Made by a program: the position numbers and the translations under genes. DNA of 64,000 nt. Source: Shewanella corallii (lineage in GTDB: Bacteria; Pseudomonadota; Gammaproteobacteria; Enterobacterales; Shewanellaceae). Below, piece after piece: positions 53,457-62,490 of the stretch (position 1 is its first letter; every line of letters begins with the position of its first letter). The notes under the pieces were generated by a model. That model was not told the DNA's origin, searched no databases, and saw only the letters and a program-made list of their open reading frames with translations. The stretch covers positions 558,001 through 622,000 of the forward strand of contig NZ_JAKIKT010000001.1 in assembly GCF_023349125.1 (NCBI RefSeq), in the 5' to 3' direction.

Positions 53457-53990
53457 ACCGGGCTGCTTGAGAAACTCCACCTCTTCAGGTGTGGACTTAC
53501 GGCCCAGAATCTTATTTCTGTGGGGGTAACGTCCAAACCTGTCGATAATCTCTTTGTGCCTCAGTTCGAAGGGCAGATTGTCTTTTACCGCGTCTCTGCT
53601 GAACAGGGTCACAGCTACCTCATGAATGACTCTGGATTCACTGTGCATATAGGGCATGTAAAGGAACTGAATCTGTGCTTGAGAAAGCTCCTCTTCTGCA
53701 TGGTGTGACACAGCTTCCTGGGCCAGTGCCAGCGCCATGGTATCCGCTTCAAATGCCATGGGCGAATCACGGTAGACGTTCCGGGAAAACTGATCCAGCA
53801 CGATAATTTCTGCCAGCCTGCCTTTGGGGGTGGAACGCCAGTGGTAGAGTTCCCCTTTTTTGGCTGGCTCAATGATACAGCCAAACCTTTCTGCGACCAG
53901 TTGATCAAATGCCGGGTCTTTCACCCACCAGGATTTTTGCTCTATCTCTTCAAACCAAAACGTCAGCACACTTTCAGGACTCATTGACAT
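53445..53990 (-). CDS. DUF924 family protein
   Basis: Protein of 181 residues with the DUF924 pattern: VLTFWFEEIEQKSWWVKDPAFDQLVAERF at the N-terminus, GRLAEIIVLDQFSRNVYRDSPMAFEADTMAL near residue 57, QIQFLYMPYMHSE near 106 and RFGRYPHRNKILGRKSTPEEVEFL near 150. It is an all-helical TPR-like protein of unknown role, found widely in proteobacteria. It overlaps the lipoprotein gene tail to tail by 12 bases. Confidence 0.9.
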   Translation of the reverse strand: MSMSPESVLTFWFEEIEQKSWWVKDPAFDQLVAERFGCIIEPAKKGELYHWRSTPKGRLAEIIVLDQFSRNVYRDSPMAFEADTMALALAQEAVSHHAEEELSQAQIQFLYMPYMHSESRVIHEVAVTLFSRDAVKDNLPFELRHKEIIDRFGRYPHRNKILGRKSTPEEVEFLKQPGSSF

Positions 53991-54041
53991 AGCTGGCTCC
54001 TCGGCTGGCTGTTACGCCTTACTCAGGGTTGGATTGCTGCA

Positions 54042-55538
54042 CTAAATCCAATTGCTGTGGTCAGTTCGCGTGTGCTTAAGCACCTTCTCTGCGATCAAAC
54101 GCGCATGGCGCAAAGGGATTGAGGGCAGACTTACTGTGCCACTGGCCAGCCCGAGTTGCAAATTCGCAAGATGTTTACGTCTCTGTCCCGGCGTCTGGCG
54201 GATACAGACATGCTGAACTTTACCCAGAGGAATACGTTTCCAGTTGCGGCCTATCACTCCTGTATGTTGCCACACCACCTCTTTCCCCAGGCGATATCCC
54301 CACCTTCTGTACCTGAGCCAGATAACCACGGATGCCAGGGTTGCCCCCAACCAAAGGGTCAAGGTGAATGGATTGGCGCCCAAACTGAAAGAGTTGAGTA
54401 TGGGAATAATAAAAGGCAATGGCAGGCGTCGCCAAAGCCAGTCAGTGTGGATGGGTAAATATCGGGAAGGCAGCTTGTTGTCTGTTTCTGAAAAAGGAAA
54501 AGTCCGGTCTATAAGCTGGTTCACTTCAAAGGGCTTAAGCGAGGGTGTCAGCAGGGACTTGTCGACAACTTTTTCGACCTCCTGGCCCTGAACCTGTCTG
54601 AATACCACAGTCCAGAGTCCCAACAATCGGGCGATGAAGGGTTGTGATGCCTCCAGTATCTGTACTCTACGCATCGGCAAGCCATCTTGCTGGTGGGAAA
54701 TGACGCCACCGGAGCGTTGCATGGTTGATGCCGTTCTCGTAAGACGAAAGGGGTAGTACTTGAGTATAGTCGCCAGCACATTAACTCCGGTTATCAGCAC
54801 CGCCAGTACCAGCAAAAGCACAGTGGCCAGCAAAATCTGCAGTATCAAACCTTGGTGGTTAAAGCCTTCTACCAGAGCGTTGTGTTGCACCATATCCACC
54901 CAGACGCTCCATTCCAGCGTGCCGGATAACGGGCCTAAAATAGCGGCTGCCCAAATCAGGTTATTACTATAAAGCCCAAATAAACAAAGGGCTTTGGCAT
55001 CCCTGACGACCAGTAATTCTCCTTCGTGATCTTTGTCGAGGCTCAGGTCGGTCGAGATACTTATCTCTTGGCCGTCTCCTTTTCCCAGCCTCAGCAAATG
55101 TTGCTTCATCTGCTGAGCTTGCTCTCTGGCAATGGCCGCTAACTCGACCTCATCTTCCTTGGAACCGGCAGATTCCACCACCAGAGTACACAGCCCGAAA
55201 GGACGATAGTAAAAGGGCTGTTCAAGTCGTACATTTTGGATCTTGTCCAGTGGTAGCTCCTGACGTTTGGTAAACAGGGCACCGGAACGGACATTTAATT
55301 TGTCATCGGACAAGCGGTAGCGAAACTTGAGCCACTGGATTAGCGCATAACCCAGAATCAAGAGTAACCCAGCGGCTATGGCAACGGGGATCCAGGGGGA
55401 GTCGAATCCGGCTTTCCAGCCTGTAACTACAATGGGGATGACTGCGAAGCCATTACTTAGCAGTTCGATGGCACTTTTAAATACATAGTTGATGATTGCC
55501 CAGGGGGAGAGTCGGGACCAGGACTTGAGCTCACTCAT
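54042..55538 (-). CDS. PH-domain membrane protein, YdbT-like
   Basis: Protein of 498 residues with three bacterial PH (DUF304/bPH2) units and about six membrane helices. PH-type repeats are RYRLSDDKLNVRSGALFTKRQELPLDKIQNVRLEQPFYYRPFGLCTLVVESAG near residue 75, PFRLTRTASTMQRSGGVISHQQDGLPMRRVQILEASQPF near 270, and GYRLGKEVVWQHTGVIGRNWKRIPLGKVQHVCIRQTPGQR near 430. It overlaps the upstream YdbS-like gene by eight bases. The pair is widespread in bacteria; its cellular role is unclear. Confidence 0.9.
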   Translation of the reverse strand: MSELKSWSRLSPWAIINYVFKSAIELLSNGFAVIPIVVTGWKAGFDSPWIPVAIAAGLLLILGYALIQWLKFRYRLSDDKLNVRSGALFTKRQELPLDKIQNVRLEQPFYYRPFGLCTLVVESAGSKEDEVELAAIAREQAQQMKQHLLRLGKGDGQEISISTDLSLDKDHEGELLVVRDAKALCLFGLYSNNLIWAAAILGPLSGTLEWSVWVDMVQHNALVEGFNHQGLILQILLATVLLLVLAVLITGVNVLATILKYYPFRLTRTASTMQRSGGVISHQQDGLPMRRVQILEASQPFIARLLGLWTVVFRQVQGQEVEKVVDKSLLTPSLKPFEVNQLIDRTFPFSETDNKLPSRYLPIHTDWLWRRLPLPFIIPILNSFSLGANPFTLTLWLGATLASVVIWLRYRRWGYRLGKEVVWQHTGVIGRNWKRIPLGKVQHVCIRQTPGQRRKHLANLQLGLASGTVSLPSIPLRHARLIAEKVLKHTRTDHSNWI

Positions 55539-56070
55539 TTGGCTCGTGTCCTCCAGAGGCCTGTTTCAGTAAATGCTGCCTGAGTTGCTCAGCAACCTGA
55601 GTGCTGAGCCCTGGCAGCTCGATTTCGGCACTGCCACTACCGGCACTGAAACACTTTAATGTGAATAGTTTGAATTTGCGTTCCACTGGGTTTTGTTCAA
55701 GGCTGACATGTTGCAGCCTGGTGTAAGGCATAGCAATGGTTGAACGCCAGAAAAGTCCTTTGCGGATCATAAATTCATACGGAAAAACGGCATATTGGAG
55801 TTGTTTTGCTTGCAGATGTATCACTATGATGAATAAGACGCCTATAAAAAACATCAGGCTTATCAGCATGATTAACTGGGGCGAAGTGATGGTGGCACGA
55901 AGGTAAAGTAGCGCGGAAACGACGCTGAATACCAGTAGTACACCTAAACTGGAAACCCAGGAGACCATGGTGACATAGGCATCGCCGACAAATGTCAGAG
56001 GTTGGCGATCAAGTGGCGTCCACTGACTGGGAGGAAGTTGTCTACGGCTTTGCGCGTAGCGGCAGCTCAT
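55531..56070 (-). CDS. PH-domain membrane protein, YdbS-like
   Basis: Protein of 179 residues with two hydrophobic helices (about residues 38-58 and 67-88) followed by one PH unit (FPYEFMIRKGLFWRSTIAMPYTRLQHVSLEQNPVERKFKLFTLKCFSAGSGSAEIELPGL). This is the usual short partner of a YdbT-like protein. It ends with an eight-base overlap into the longer gene, so the two are made together and probably form a membrane complex. Confidence 0.88.
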   Translation of the reverse strand: MSCRYAQSRRQLPPSQWTPLDRQPLTFVGDAYVTMVSWVSSLGVLLVFSVVSALLYLRATITSPQLIMLISLMFFIGVLFIIVIHLQAKQLQYAVFPYEFMIRKGLFWRSTIAMPYTRLQHVSLEQNPVERKFKLFTLKCFSAGSGSAEIELPGLSTQVAEQLRQHLLKQASGGHEPNE

Positions 56071-56194
56071 GATGTATTCCTGACTAAAAGTTGCTCATAG
56101 AGCATCACTATAACAATGGCCATAGGTGACACACCATGGCTTGTTTACAAATGTAAACATATTGATTTATCGGGACGAATAAAAGGCATATGGA

Positions 56195-56488
56195 ATGGAA
56201 AATGTCAGCAAGCAGCATAAGGCGTTTCTACGGAAACTATATTTGGCCTATCTGATTGGGCGCGAGCAACACAATTTGTTGTCTTTGCAAAAGGTCACGG
56301 GTATGCCCAGGCGCACATTGCAGGATGCCATTGCGGCATTTGGTGATGTCGGCATTGAGGTGAGTTTTGTGCAAAGCGGCGTCAGAAATAATGCCGGCTA
56401 TTATCAGATTGATGACTGGGGCCCAATCCAGTCTGACTGGATAGCACAACGGCTTCCATATATGGCATCGCTATTGGCTTCATCCTGA
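56195..56488 (+). CDS. Winged helix-turn-helix protein
   Basis: Protein of 97 residues. A helix-turn-helix is indicated by NLLSLQKVTGMPRRTLQDAIAAFGDVGIEVSFVQ near residues 27-60, followed by a wing-like RNNAGYYQIDDWGPI. It looks like a small DNA-binding regulator without an effector domain. An AAAAGG site lies eight bases before the ATG. Divergent from the PH-domain genes. The target is unknown; the call rests on the helix-turn-helix pattern. Confidence 0.75.
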   Translation: MENVSKQHKAFLRKLYLAYLIGREQHNLLSLQKVTGMPRRTLQDAIAAFGDVGIEVSFVQSGVRNNAGYYQIDDWGPIQSDWIAQRLPYMASLLASS

Positions 56489-56504
56489 ATCCAATTAGCT
56501 TGGG

Positions 56505-56828
56505 TTAGTGAGTCATCACATAGAGTGAGATAAACCCAAGCCAGCTCAATGCCAGCAAAGCCCAGGGCAGCCAGGCGAGCCCAGGGGCGGAGTCGTCTGT
56601 TGGCTGTTGAACCTCGTTAACAGCGGAGGTTTTGGCTTTCTGTTGCTGTTTCCTGGCTTTATCCCTTTCTCTGGCTTTGACCTTCTGCTGCTTCTTATAT
56701 TCCGCAATCCCTTTCTCAATTCCCTGTGCAATCAGCTTGGTTTGCTCTTTGGTCTGTCCCGGTTTCTGGGTGGCTTTGGCAACACGCATAGCTTCGTTGC
56801 GGGTTTCTTCTGACACGTTGTTTTTCAT
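56505..56828 (-). CDS. DUF2956 family protein
   Basis: Protein of 107 residues from ATG 56828 (the frame has another ATG three codons earlier). Features are NVSEETRNEAMRVAKATQKPGQTKEQTKLIAQGIEKGIAEYKKQQKVKARERDKARKQQQ, a highly charged helical segment, then a C-terminal membrane helix (LAWLPWALLALSWLGFISLYVMTH). This is the DUF2956 pattern, common in Shewanella and Vibrio, of unknown function. The tail-anchored layout suggests cytoplasmic exposure of the charged region. Confidence 0.85.
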   Translation of the reverse strand: MKNNVSEETRNEAMRVAKATQKPGQTKEQTKLIAQGIEKGIAEYKKQQKVKARERDKARKQQQKAKTSAVNEVQQPTDDSAPGLAWLPWALLALSWLGFISLYVMTH

Positions 56829-56948
56829 TGCTGGCACTATCGGTGGGAATTGCCGCCGACTATATCACGCTCACTGCTTTTGCGGGTTAACATGGACGTA
56901 AATTGAGGTATGATGCGGGCAATTGAATGTTAGAGGAGTTATCCGCAG

Positions 56949-57269
56949 ATGTCTGAGCAAGCAAACGGCAATAGCCTGTACCAACTGGCTGACCAATTTA
57001 TCGCACTGGCCAATGAACTGGCACAGGAAGAGCAGGATGTTGGTAAGGTCGGTACTGCGCTGCGTTTTGCCGCCGCCCGTTTCAACGCCTTTGAAGCCGC
57101 GATAAAGTCTGCGGATCTGGCCGCTGAAAAAGACAATGCGCTGGAGTGGTTTTCCAGTGAGTTCAAAGAGATGTTGAGCGACAACCTGGATGACCATATT
57201 GCCAATCCGCCAGTGACTCAAACTGAAGAGGCTACTCAGGACGACTCAGTGCAGATTTTCAAAGGCTAA
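56949..57269 (+). CDS. DUF3144 family protein
   Basis: Small acidic protein of 106 residues. The DUF3144 core is LYQLADQFIALANELAQEEQDVGKVGTALRFAAARFNAFEAA, then YEDNLDDHIANP-like sequence (SDNLDDHIANP). No signal peptide or helix anchor. The family has no known role and is typical of marine gammaproteobacteria. A GAGGAGT site precedes ATG 56949, and a strong bidirectional terminator follows. Confidence 0.87.
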   Translation: MSEQANGNSLYQLADQFIALANELAQEEQDVGKVGTALRFAAARFNAFEAAIKSADLAAEKDNALEWFSSEFKEMLSDNLDDHIANPPVTQTEEATQDDSVQIFKG

Positions 57270-57284
57270 TCACTGCAAAGCAAT

Positions 57285-57314
57285 AAAAAACGCCATCAAT
57301 TGATGGCGTTTTTT
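57285..57314. terminator. Bidirectional terminator between DUF3144 and LysE-type genes
   Basis: Stem AAAACGCCATC around AATT, with A and T tracts on both sides, between converging genes. Confidence 0.93.
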
Positions 57315-57330
57315 TATGTGCCTGTGAGAG

Positions 57331-57954
57331 TCAACTCCACAAGGTGGTATAGACAACTCTGCAGGCCAGCAGTATCAGTACGATTCCCGACAATCTATCA
57401 ATCAGCTGGGCATTGGCTCTGAGTTTTGGCAGCACTCTGGGGTGGGATAACATCAATGCCACCAAGGTGTACCAAAGGCCGTCCATCAGCAGTGGCGTCA
57501 GTACGATTAAGGCCTGACCACTGACAGTGTCTGCGGCTTTGACAAACTGGCTGAACAGCGCCAGAAAGAACAGCAGTATCTTAGGATTAAACAGCGAGAT
57601 AGCCAAACCATCACGGGCGGCAGTCAGCCAGCTGGCTTGCTTACCGGAATCAAGCTTGTCCTGCACTCCGCCTTTGGCGTTCAGCGCCTGCCAACCCAGC
57701 CAGGCCAGATAAGCTGCCCCCGCCAATGCAATACCATTAAACAGCAAAGGTGCCTGTTTAAGGAGCACTGCCAGCCCCAGAAGGGTGATCAGGGCGTAAA
57801 TCCCGATCCCCAATGCGTGGGCCCAGGCGCAAACTATGCCTTTCAGCGCGCCGCCACCCAAAGTGTGGCGGATCACTATTGCCAGACTGGGGCCGGGCGA
57901 CATGGCGCCCAGGATACAGATAGAAAGCAGGCTCAGCCAGGCTGTCAGTTCCAA
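57331..57954 (-). CDS. LysE/RhtB family amino-acid exporter
   Basis: Inner-membrane exporter of 207 residues with about six helices. The family signature GAMSPGPSLAIVIRHTLGGGALKGIVCAWAHALG lies near residues 16-50, and FNPKILLFFLALFSQF near residue 122. It exports amino acids or related metabolites; the substrate is not readable. It begins three bases after the S10 carboxypeptidase gene on the same strand, so peptide hydrolysis and amino-acid export may be linked. Confidence 0.9.
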   Translation of the reverse strand: MELTAWLSLLSICILGAMSPGPSLAIVIRHTLGGGALKGIVCAWAHALGIGIYALITLLGLAVLLKQAPLLFNGIALAGAAYLAWLGWQALNAKGGVQDKLDSGKQASWLTAARDGLAISLFNPKILLFFLALFSQFVKAADTVSGQALIVLTPLLMDGLWYTLVALMLSHPRVLPKLRANAQLIDRLSGIVLILLACRVVYTTLWS

Positions 57955-57957
57955 GAA

Positions 57958-59463
57958 TCAGTCCTCTGATATTTGATAAAAACGGCGCAGATCGTCCGCC
58001 TGTTTCGCCAGGGACTCAGGCTCGACATACATCATGTGGCCCGAAGGGTAGTAGTGCATTTCAACCCTGTCTGCATCTATGCCATTGTCGGCGATGGTGT
58101 TCTCTGTGGCGAAAAAAGGAGTGGCCAGATCATAGTAACCATTGGCTATATAGATGCGGAAGTCTTTGTTCTCACGCTGAGCTTTGCCAAGGTAAGGGGC
58201 GACATTAACATACTTTGGCTGGCCTCTGTCCATATCCCAGTTCCAGTTGCGGTAGACATCACCTGACAGCACATTAAAGCGGCGGGAAGTGGTTACACCC
58301 AGTTCACTTCTCAGGTAGTGGTTAATGGCTGCCGTGTAGGCAGCGTCAATGCCATAGCCGGACGGATCTCCGTCTGAGTACTCACCGCCACTGTCATAGT
58401 CCACCCCCTTGTATCTGGAGTCGAGACGACCAACAGTCATATCCTGGTCTCTCAGCAGCTGCTTGGAGAAGCGTGGGCCACTGACTCTCAGATTGACCCT
58501 GTCCAGATAAGCTTCATCAAGACCGGTAAAGCGTGCCAGCTCACGGCGTACTTCCGCATATTTTGCATCACTCAAGCGATTGCCTGCCAGCAGAGCCAGC
58601 GCATAGTCATTAAGGGCAAACTGGCGTGAAGCTTCAACAAATTGCTCCAGTCCCCTGGCTTTGTCTGATGCGCTGACTTTACCGTGGTAAAAGGCGGTTG
58701 CTGCCATGGTGGGCAAAAAGCCGATATAAGGTTGGTGATTACCGGGTTGGTATCTGGCGTGGCTGAAGTCGAGAATGGAGGAGATCAACATCACTCCGTT
58801 GACAGCAATATCCGTCCAGCCGCCCTGTAGTTGGTTGACCAGTGCTGCCGCGCGGGCGGTACCATAGCTTTCACCAGCCAGATATTTGGGGCTGTTCCAG
58901 CGGCCATTGTCATTCAGCCAGACCCGGATGAACTCAGCCAGCACCTTGGCATCTTCATTGACGCCCCAAAAGTCTTTGCCCTCATATTCACCCATAGGAC
59001 GGCTGTAGCCTGTGCCTACAGGGTCGATAAACACCAGATCGGATACATCCAGCAGAGAGTATTCGTTGTCGACCAGAGTAAAGGGAGCTGAACCGTCATC
59101 TTTGGCATCGCCCGGAACCACTACGCGCTTTGGACCGTAGATGCCCAGGTGCAGCCAGACAGAGGCGCTGCCCGGGCCGCCGTTGAACACAAAGGTCACA
59201 GGACGGTTTTCGCTGTTTTTCACATCGGTGCGCAGGTAACTGACAGAATAGATACCTGCCCAATCTTTTTCTTTGGTGTCTTTCAGCAGGGTTTCACCGG
59301 CAATGGCCCGGTATCTGACTTTATCGCCGTTGATTTTGACCTGATGATCTGTGGACACAGGGGCTTCGTATGACGACTTTGGCTGATACTCGTCATTGGC
59401 CAATGCTACTGGGCTGAGCAGCAATGTGGCGCCGAGTAAAGACGCTTTTGTTAGCTTTATCAT
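57958..59463 (-). CDS. S10 family serine carboxypeptidase, exported
   Basis: Protein of 501 residues with a signal peptide (SLLGATLLLSPVALA/NDEY). The S10 catalytic triad is present: GESYG with Ser near residue 201 (preceded by the oxyanion segment FNGGPGSASVW near 91), Asp in ANGYYDLATP near 425, and His in YYPSGHMMYVE near 473. It probably removes C-terminal residues from peptides in the periplasm. Bacterial S10 proteins are less common than eukaryotic ones. It is transcribed with the LysE-type exporter. Confidence 0.9.
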   Translation of the reverse strand: MIKLTKASLLGATLLLSPVALANDEYQPKSSYEAPVSTDHQVKINGDKVRYRAIAGETLLKDTKEKDWAGIYSVSYLRTDVKNSENRPVTFVFNGGPGSASVWLHLGIYGPKRVVVPGDAKDDGSAPFTLVDNEYSLLDVSDLVFIDPVGTGYSRPMGEYEGKDFWGVNEDAKVLAEFIRVWLNDNGRWNSPKYLAGESYGTARAAALVNQLQGGWTDIAVNGVMLISSILDFSHARYQPGNHQPYIGFLPTMAATAFYHGKVSASDKARGLEQFVEASRQFALNDYALALLAGNRLSDAKYAEVRRELARFTGLDEAYLDRVNLRVSGPRFSKQLLRDQDMTVGRLDSRYKGVDYDSGGEYSDGDPSGYGIDAAYTAAINHYLRSELGVTTSRRFNVLSGDVYRNWNWDMDRGQPKYVNVAPYLGKAQRENKDFRIYIANGYYDLATPFFATENTIADNGIDADRVEMHYYPSGHMMYVEPESLAKQADDLRRFYQISED

Positions 59464-59566
59464 TGCATTATCCGTAGGGTTTTAATTGTTGTTTCAGCAG
59501 CGCAGGATACAGTGATGCCAGGTTGCTCGCAATTTCAGCAATGTAAGGAAACTTAAGGACAACTCC

Positions 59567-60106
59567 ATGATGGCAAACATGAGCTGGGCGCTCACCGCAA
59601 TATTTTCCATTCTCCTGTGCTTGTTGGTATGGCAAAAAATTCGGGGTAAGCAGATCCCTGTGTTTGCCCTGATAATGCTCGGATTATTCACCCTGAGCTT
59701 TGGCTTGGTGGCTAATTTTGTTAATCGCGGTGAGGACTATACGGCCTGGCAGAGATTACAGTGGCAGGAGTTGCAGCCACAGCGAATTGATGCTCTGGTC
59801 GCACAGGGCAAAACCGTGGTGATAGATGTGACCGCCGATTGGTGTTTCGCCTGCCGTAAGAATACCATAGAGGTGTTGCGTCGTGAGCCTGTGGTTGAGG
59901 CGTTGGAGGCTGATAATATTGTGTTAATGCTGGCGGACATGACCAAACCTCATCCAGTGGCGGAGCAGTATCTGACTCAACGTGGGATAGCCAGCGTGCC
60001 CTACAATATTATCTTCAGTCCGGCCCACCCCGAGGGAATGGAACTACCGGCTGAACTGACCTTCCACAACTTTATGGCGGCGTTGGCAGCCAATAGCCAG
60101 GGTTAA
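59567..60106 (+). CDS. Membrane-anchored DsbD-like thioredoxin, first copy
   Basis: Protein of 179 residues. Two N-terminal hydrophobic helices (about residues 6-22 and 32-51) are followed by a thioredoxin domain resembling the C-terminal domain of DsbD: KTVVIDVTADWCFACRKNTIEVL with redox motif CFAC near residue 97, and IASVPYNIIFSPAHPEG with cis-Pro. The spacing of the helices points to the thioredoxin domain in the periplasm. AAGGAC precedes the ATG. A paralogue follows 34 bases later. Confidence 0.87.
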   Translation: MMANMSWALTAIFSILLCLLVWQKIRGKQIPVFALIMLGLFTLSFGLVANFVNRGEDYTAWQRLQWQELQPQRIDALVAQGKTVVIDVTADWCFACRKNTIEVLRREPVVEALEADNIVLMLADMTKPHPVAEQYLTQRGIASVPYNIIFSPAHPEGMELPAELTFHNFMAALAANSQG

Positions 60107-60140
60107 GCTCCGGCTATTTTAAACATCGGGACAGAATCGA

Positions 60141-60668
60141 ATGGAATTAGCGGGTTGGGGATTGGTTGGACTGTTTGCGCTGGCGCTTGTTCTGTTGGTC
60201 CTGCAGCGACTCAGGGGCAGGCCGGTTCCTCTGGTGCTTATCATCATGCTCGCGGTGTTCACTCTGGGAGTGGGCACAGTAGTGAACTTTGTTAACCGGG
60301 GTGAAGATTACACCGCCTGGGAAAGATTGGTGTGGTCATCCCTTGAGCCGGAACAGATCCCGGCGCTGGTGGCTGATGGCAAAACGGTCGTGGTCAGTGT
60401 TACCGCCAAATGGTGCGCGATTTGCCGGAAGAATGATGCTGAAGTCCTGCACCGTGAGTCTGTGGTAGAGGCACTGGAGGGCAGCCATATTGTGCTGATG
60501 CAGGCGGAAATGTCCGAGCCTCACCCGATCGCCGACCGCTATTTGCGTCAGCAGGGCGCAATCGGTATTCCCTTCACCAAAATCTACACTCCCACTCATC
60601 CAGCCGGTATAGCTATGCCCAGAGAACTGAATATGAAGGCATTTATCGGCGCCTTGAACGCAAATTAG
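60141..60668 (+). CDS. Membrane-anchored DsbD-like thioredoxin, second copy
   Basis: Protein of 175 residues with the same plan as the preceding gene: two N-terminal helices, the linker NFVNRGEDYTAWERLVW, and a thioredoxin domain with CAIC near residue 93 and IGIPFTKIYTPTHPAG near 145. The two copies are clearly similar along their whole length but have different residues between the cysteines, so they may differ in redox potential. Neither gene carries the transmembrane electron-transfer domain of DsbD. Confidence 0.87.
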   Translation: MELAGWGLVGLFALALVLLVLQRLRGRPVPLVLIIMLAVFTLGVGTVVNFVNRGEDYTAWERLVWSSLEPEQIPALVADGKTVVVSVTAKWCAICRKNDAEVLHRESVVEALEGSHIVLMQAEMSEPHPIADRYLRQQGAIGIPFTKIYTPTHPAGIAMPRELNMKAFIGALNAN

Positions 60669-60756
60669 CCATACAGCGGATTGCATCTGTCATATCCATA
60701 GTGTTTCATTGTGATACGAATGTAGCGCACACAGAAAAAACATCTGGAGATGATGA

Positions 60757-62448
60757 ATGAAAAACCTATTGATAGTGCTGGTCATAGCACTGGCGGGCGG
60801 CACGCTGTACTACATGGCACAGCAAAGTGGCAAGCAGGGATACGAGCCAAATGGAGCGCTTGAATACGTGCCTGCAGACACAGCCGTGTTTTCGGGACAG
60901 TTGCACCCTTTCCCGTTGCGTGACTATCTGGTCGCGACGGCGAATAATTACCAGAACCCTTCCTCTATTCCATTGGATATGCTGGAAACGCCGCAGGAGC
61001 GCTTCTTCTACGCCCTGTTTGAACAGTACGCCAGTCAACTGAAACAGCCCGATGAATTCATTAAGAGCTTTGGTCTGGACAACCGTGTTGAGGGCTATTT
61101 TTACACTCTGGGCTTGATTCCTGTGATGAAGCTGCAAATCAAAGAACCTGCAGCTTTTTATGGTCAACTGGATGCTGCGGAGCAGAGCAGCGGCTGGAGT
61201 CATACTGTTCGTAAGGTTGGTGAGCTGAATGTCCGCGCCTATGAGCTTGACGATGAGAGCGGCGACATCCAACTGCTGGTGTCCGATCACCAGGGCTGGC
61301 TGACCATGACGCTGGCTTTTTCCGGTCAGGATCCTGTAACTCTGGAGCAATCCCTTGGACTCAAGGCAGTAGAGAACAATCTGACTCAAACCACCTTGCT
61401 TAAGGATATCGTCAAACGTCACGGTTTCCTGTCTGAGAGTGTCAGCTATATCAATCATCAAACCATAGTGGCTGCACTGACCAAAGGTGAAGGCCTGATG
61501 GGGCAGCAACTGACCAAGCTGGCTGAGCTGAGTGATGCCAGTGAACTGCAGGAAATTCGCACTGCTGAATGTCAGCAGGAGATGGCGGGTATTGCTGCAA
61601 ACTGGCCTATGACAGTCGCAGGTTTAACCCACATGAGCGTTGATGAGCGCCATGCCGATATGGATGTGCGCACTGTTATTGAGTCCAACAACAGCAAGGT
61701 GATGTCAGCGCTGCAGTCACTGCGTGGCTTTATTGCTCCGGCAGCCAGTCGTATGGGCGACAGCGTATTCTCAGTTGGCCTGGGACTGGACAGCGATAAC
61801 CTGGCCGCATCCCTGAATCAGGTTTGGCAGGAGATGATGACACCTCAGATGCAATGTCTGCCGTTGGCCGCAATGCAATCAGAACTGAGTCAGGCAAACC
61901 CTGCAATGCTGGGGATGTTTTCCGGTATGGCTCAGGGAGCCAAAGGTGTCTCTGTCGTGGTTTCTGGTTTTGAGCTGGATGAGTATGGCGAGCCCAAAAG
62001 CGTAGATGCCATGGTGAGCCTGGCTGTTGAAGATCCACAAACTCTGTATGCCATGAGCGCCAGCTTCCTGCCTCAATTGGCCGGGGTACAGCTGCCTGCC
62101 GATGGCAGCCCGATTGATGTCACAGATATGCTGGGACTGCCGCCAATTGGTAACGTGATGTTGGCCGCCAAAGGTAAGCATCTGGTGCTCTATACCGGTT
62201 CACGTTCGACTGAGCTGGCTAATGAGCTGGGTGTTGTCGATTCCATCAAGCCCAACGGCATCATGGTGATGACAGCGGACTACAAGAAAGTATTTACCCC
62301 TTTGTTCGATGTAATGGAGGCGATGGGCGAGGAGATTCCACCTGAAATTGAAGGCATGAAAGATGCCAATATGAAGGTGTTGTTCGACTTCGATGTCACC
62401 GACAAAGGTTTGGTGTTTGATACCCGTATGGCCGCGGAAGCGGAATAA
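60757..62448 (+). CDS. Large membrane-anchored/exported protein of unknown function
   Basis: Protein of 563 residues with an N-terminal hydrophobic helix (LLIVLVIALAGGTLYYMA) and no obvious cleavage site, so it is probably anchored with a large periplasmic domain. Repeated motifs such as VPADTAVFSGQLHPFPLRDYL, FFYALFEQYASQL and MLGLPPIGNVMLAAKGKHLVLYTGS suggest a DUF3352-like alpha/beta fold, but I cannot be sure. The ATG follows TGGAGATG. It ends with a terminator shared with the converging S41-like gene. Confidence 0.72.
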   Translation: MKNLLIVLVIALAGGTLYYMAQQSGKQGYEPNGALEYVPADTAVFSGQLHPFPLRDYLVATANNYQNPSSIPLDMLETPQERFFYALFEQYASQLKQPDEFIKSFGLDNRVEGYFYTLGLIPVMKLQIKEPAAFYGQLDAAEQSSGWSHTVRKVGELNVRAYELDDESGDIQLLVSDHQGWLTMTLAFSGQDPVTLEQSLGLKAVENNLTQTTLLKDIVKRHGFLSESVSYINHQTIVAALTKGEGLMGQQLTKLAELSDASELQEIRTAECQQEMAGIAANWPMTVAGLTHMSVDERHADMDVRTVIESNNSKVMSALQSLRGFIAPAASRMGDSVFSVGLGLDSDNLAASLNQVWQEMMTPQMQCLPLAAMQSELSQANPAMLGMFSGMAQGAKGVSVVVSGFELDEYGEPKSVDAMVSLAVEDPQTLYAMSASFLPQLAGVQLPADGSPIDVTDMLGLPPIGNVMLAAKGKHLVLYTGSRSTELANELGVVDSIKPNGIMVMTADYKKVFTPLFDVMEAMGEEIPPEIEGMKDANMKVLFDFDVTDKGLVFDTRMAAEAE

Positions 62449-62465
62449 CTAAACTATTGAAGATA

Positions 62466-62490
62466 AAGCCGGACTGAGTCCGGCTTTTTT
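62466..62490. terminator. Bidirectional terminator after the 563-residue gene
   Basis: Perfect 9-bp stem AAGCCGGAC / GTCCGGCTT with TGA loop and T tract, between converging genes. Confidence 0.92.
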
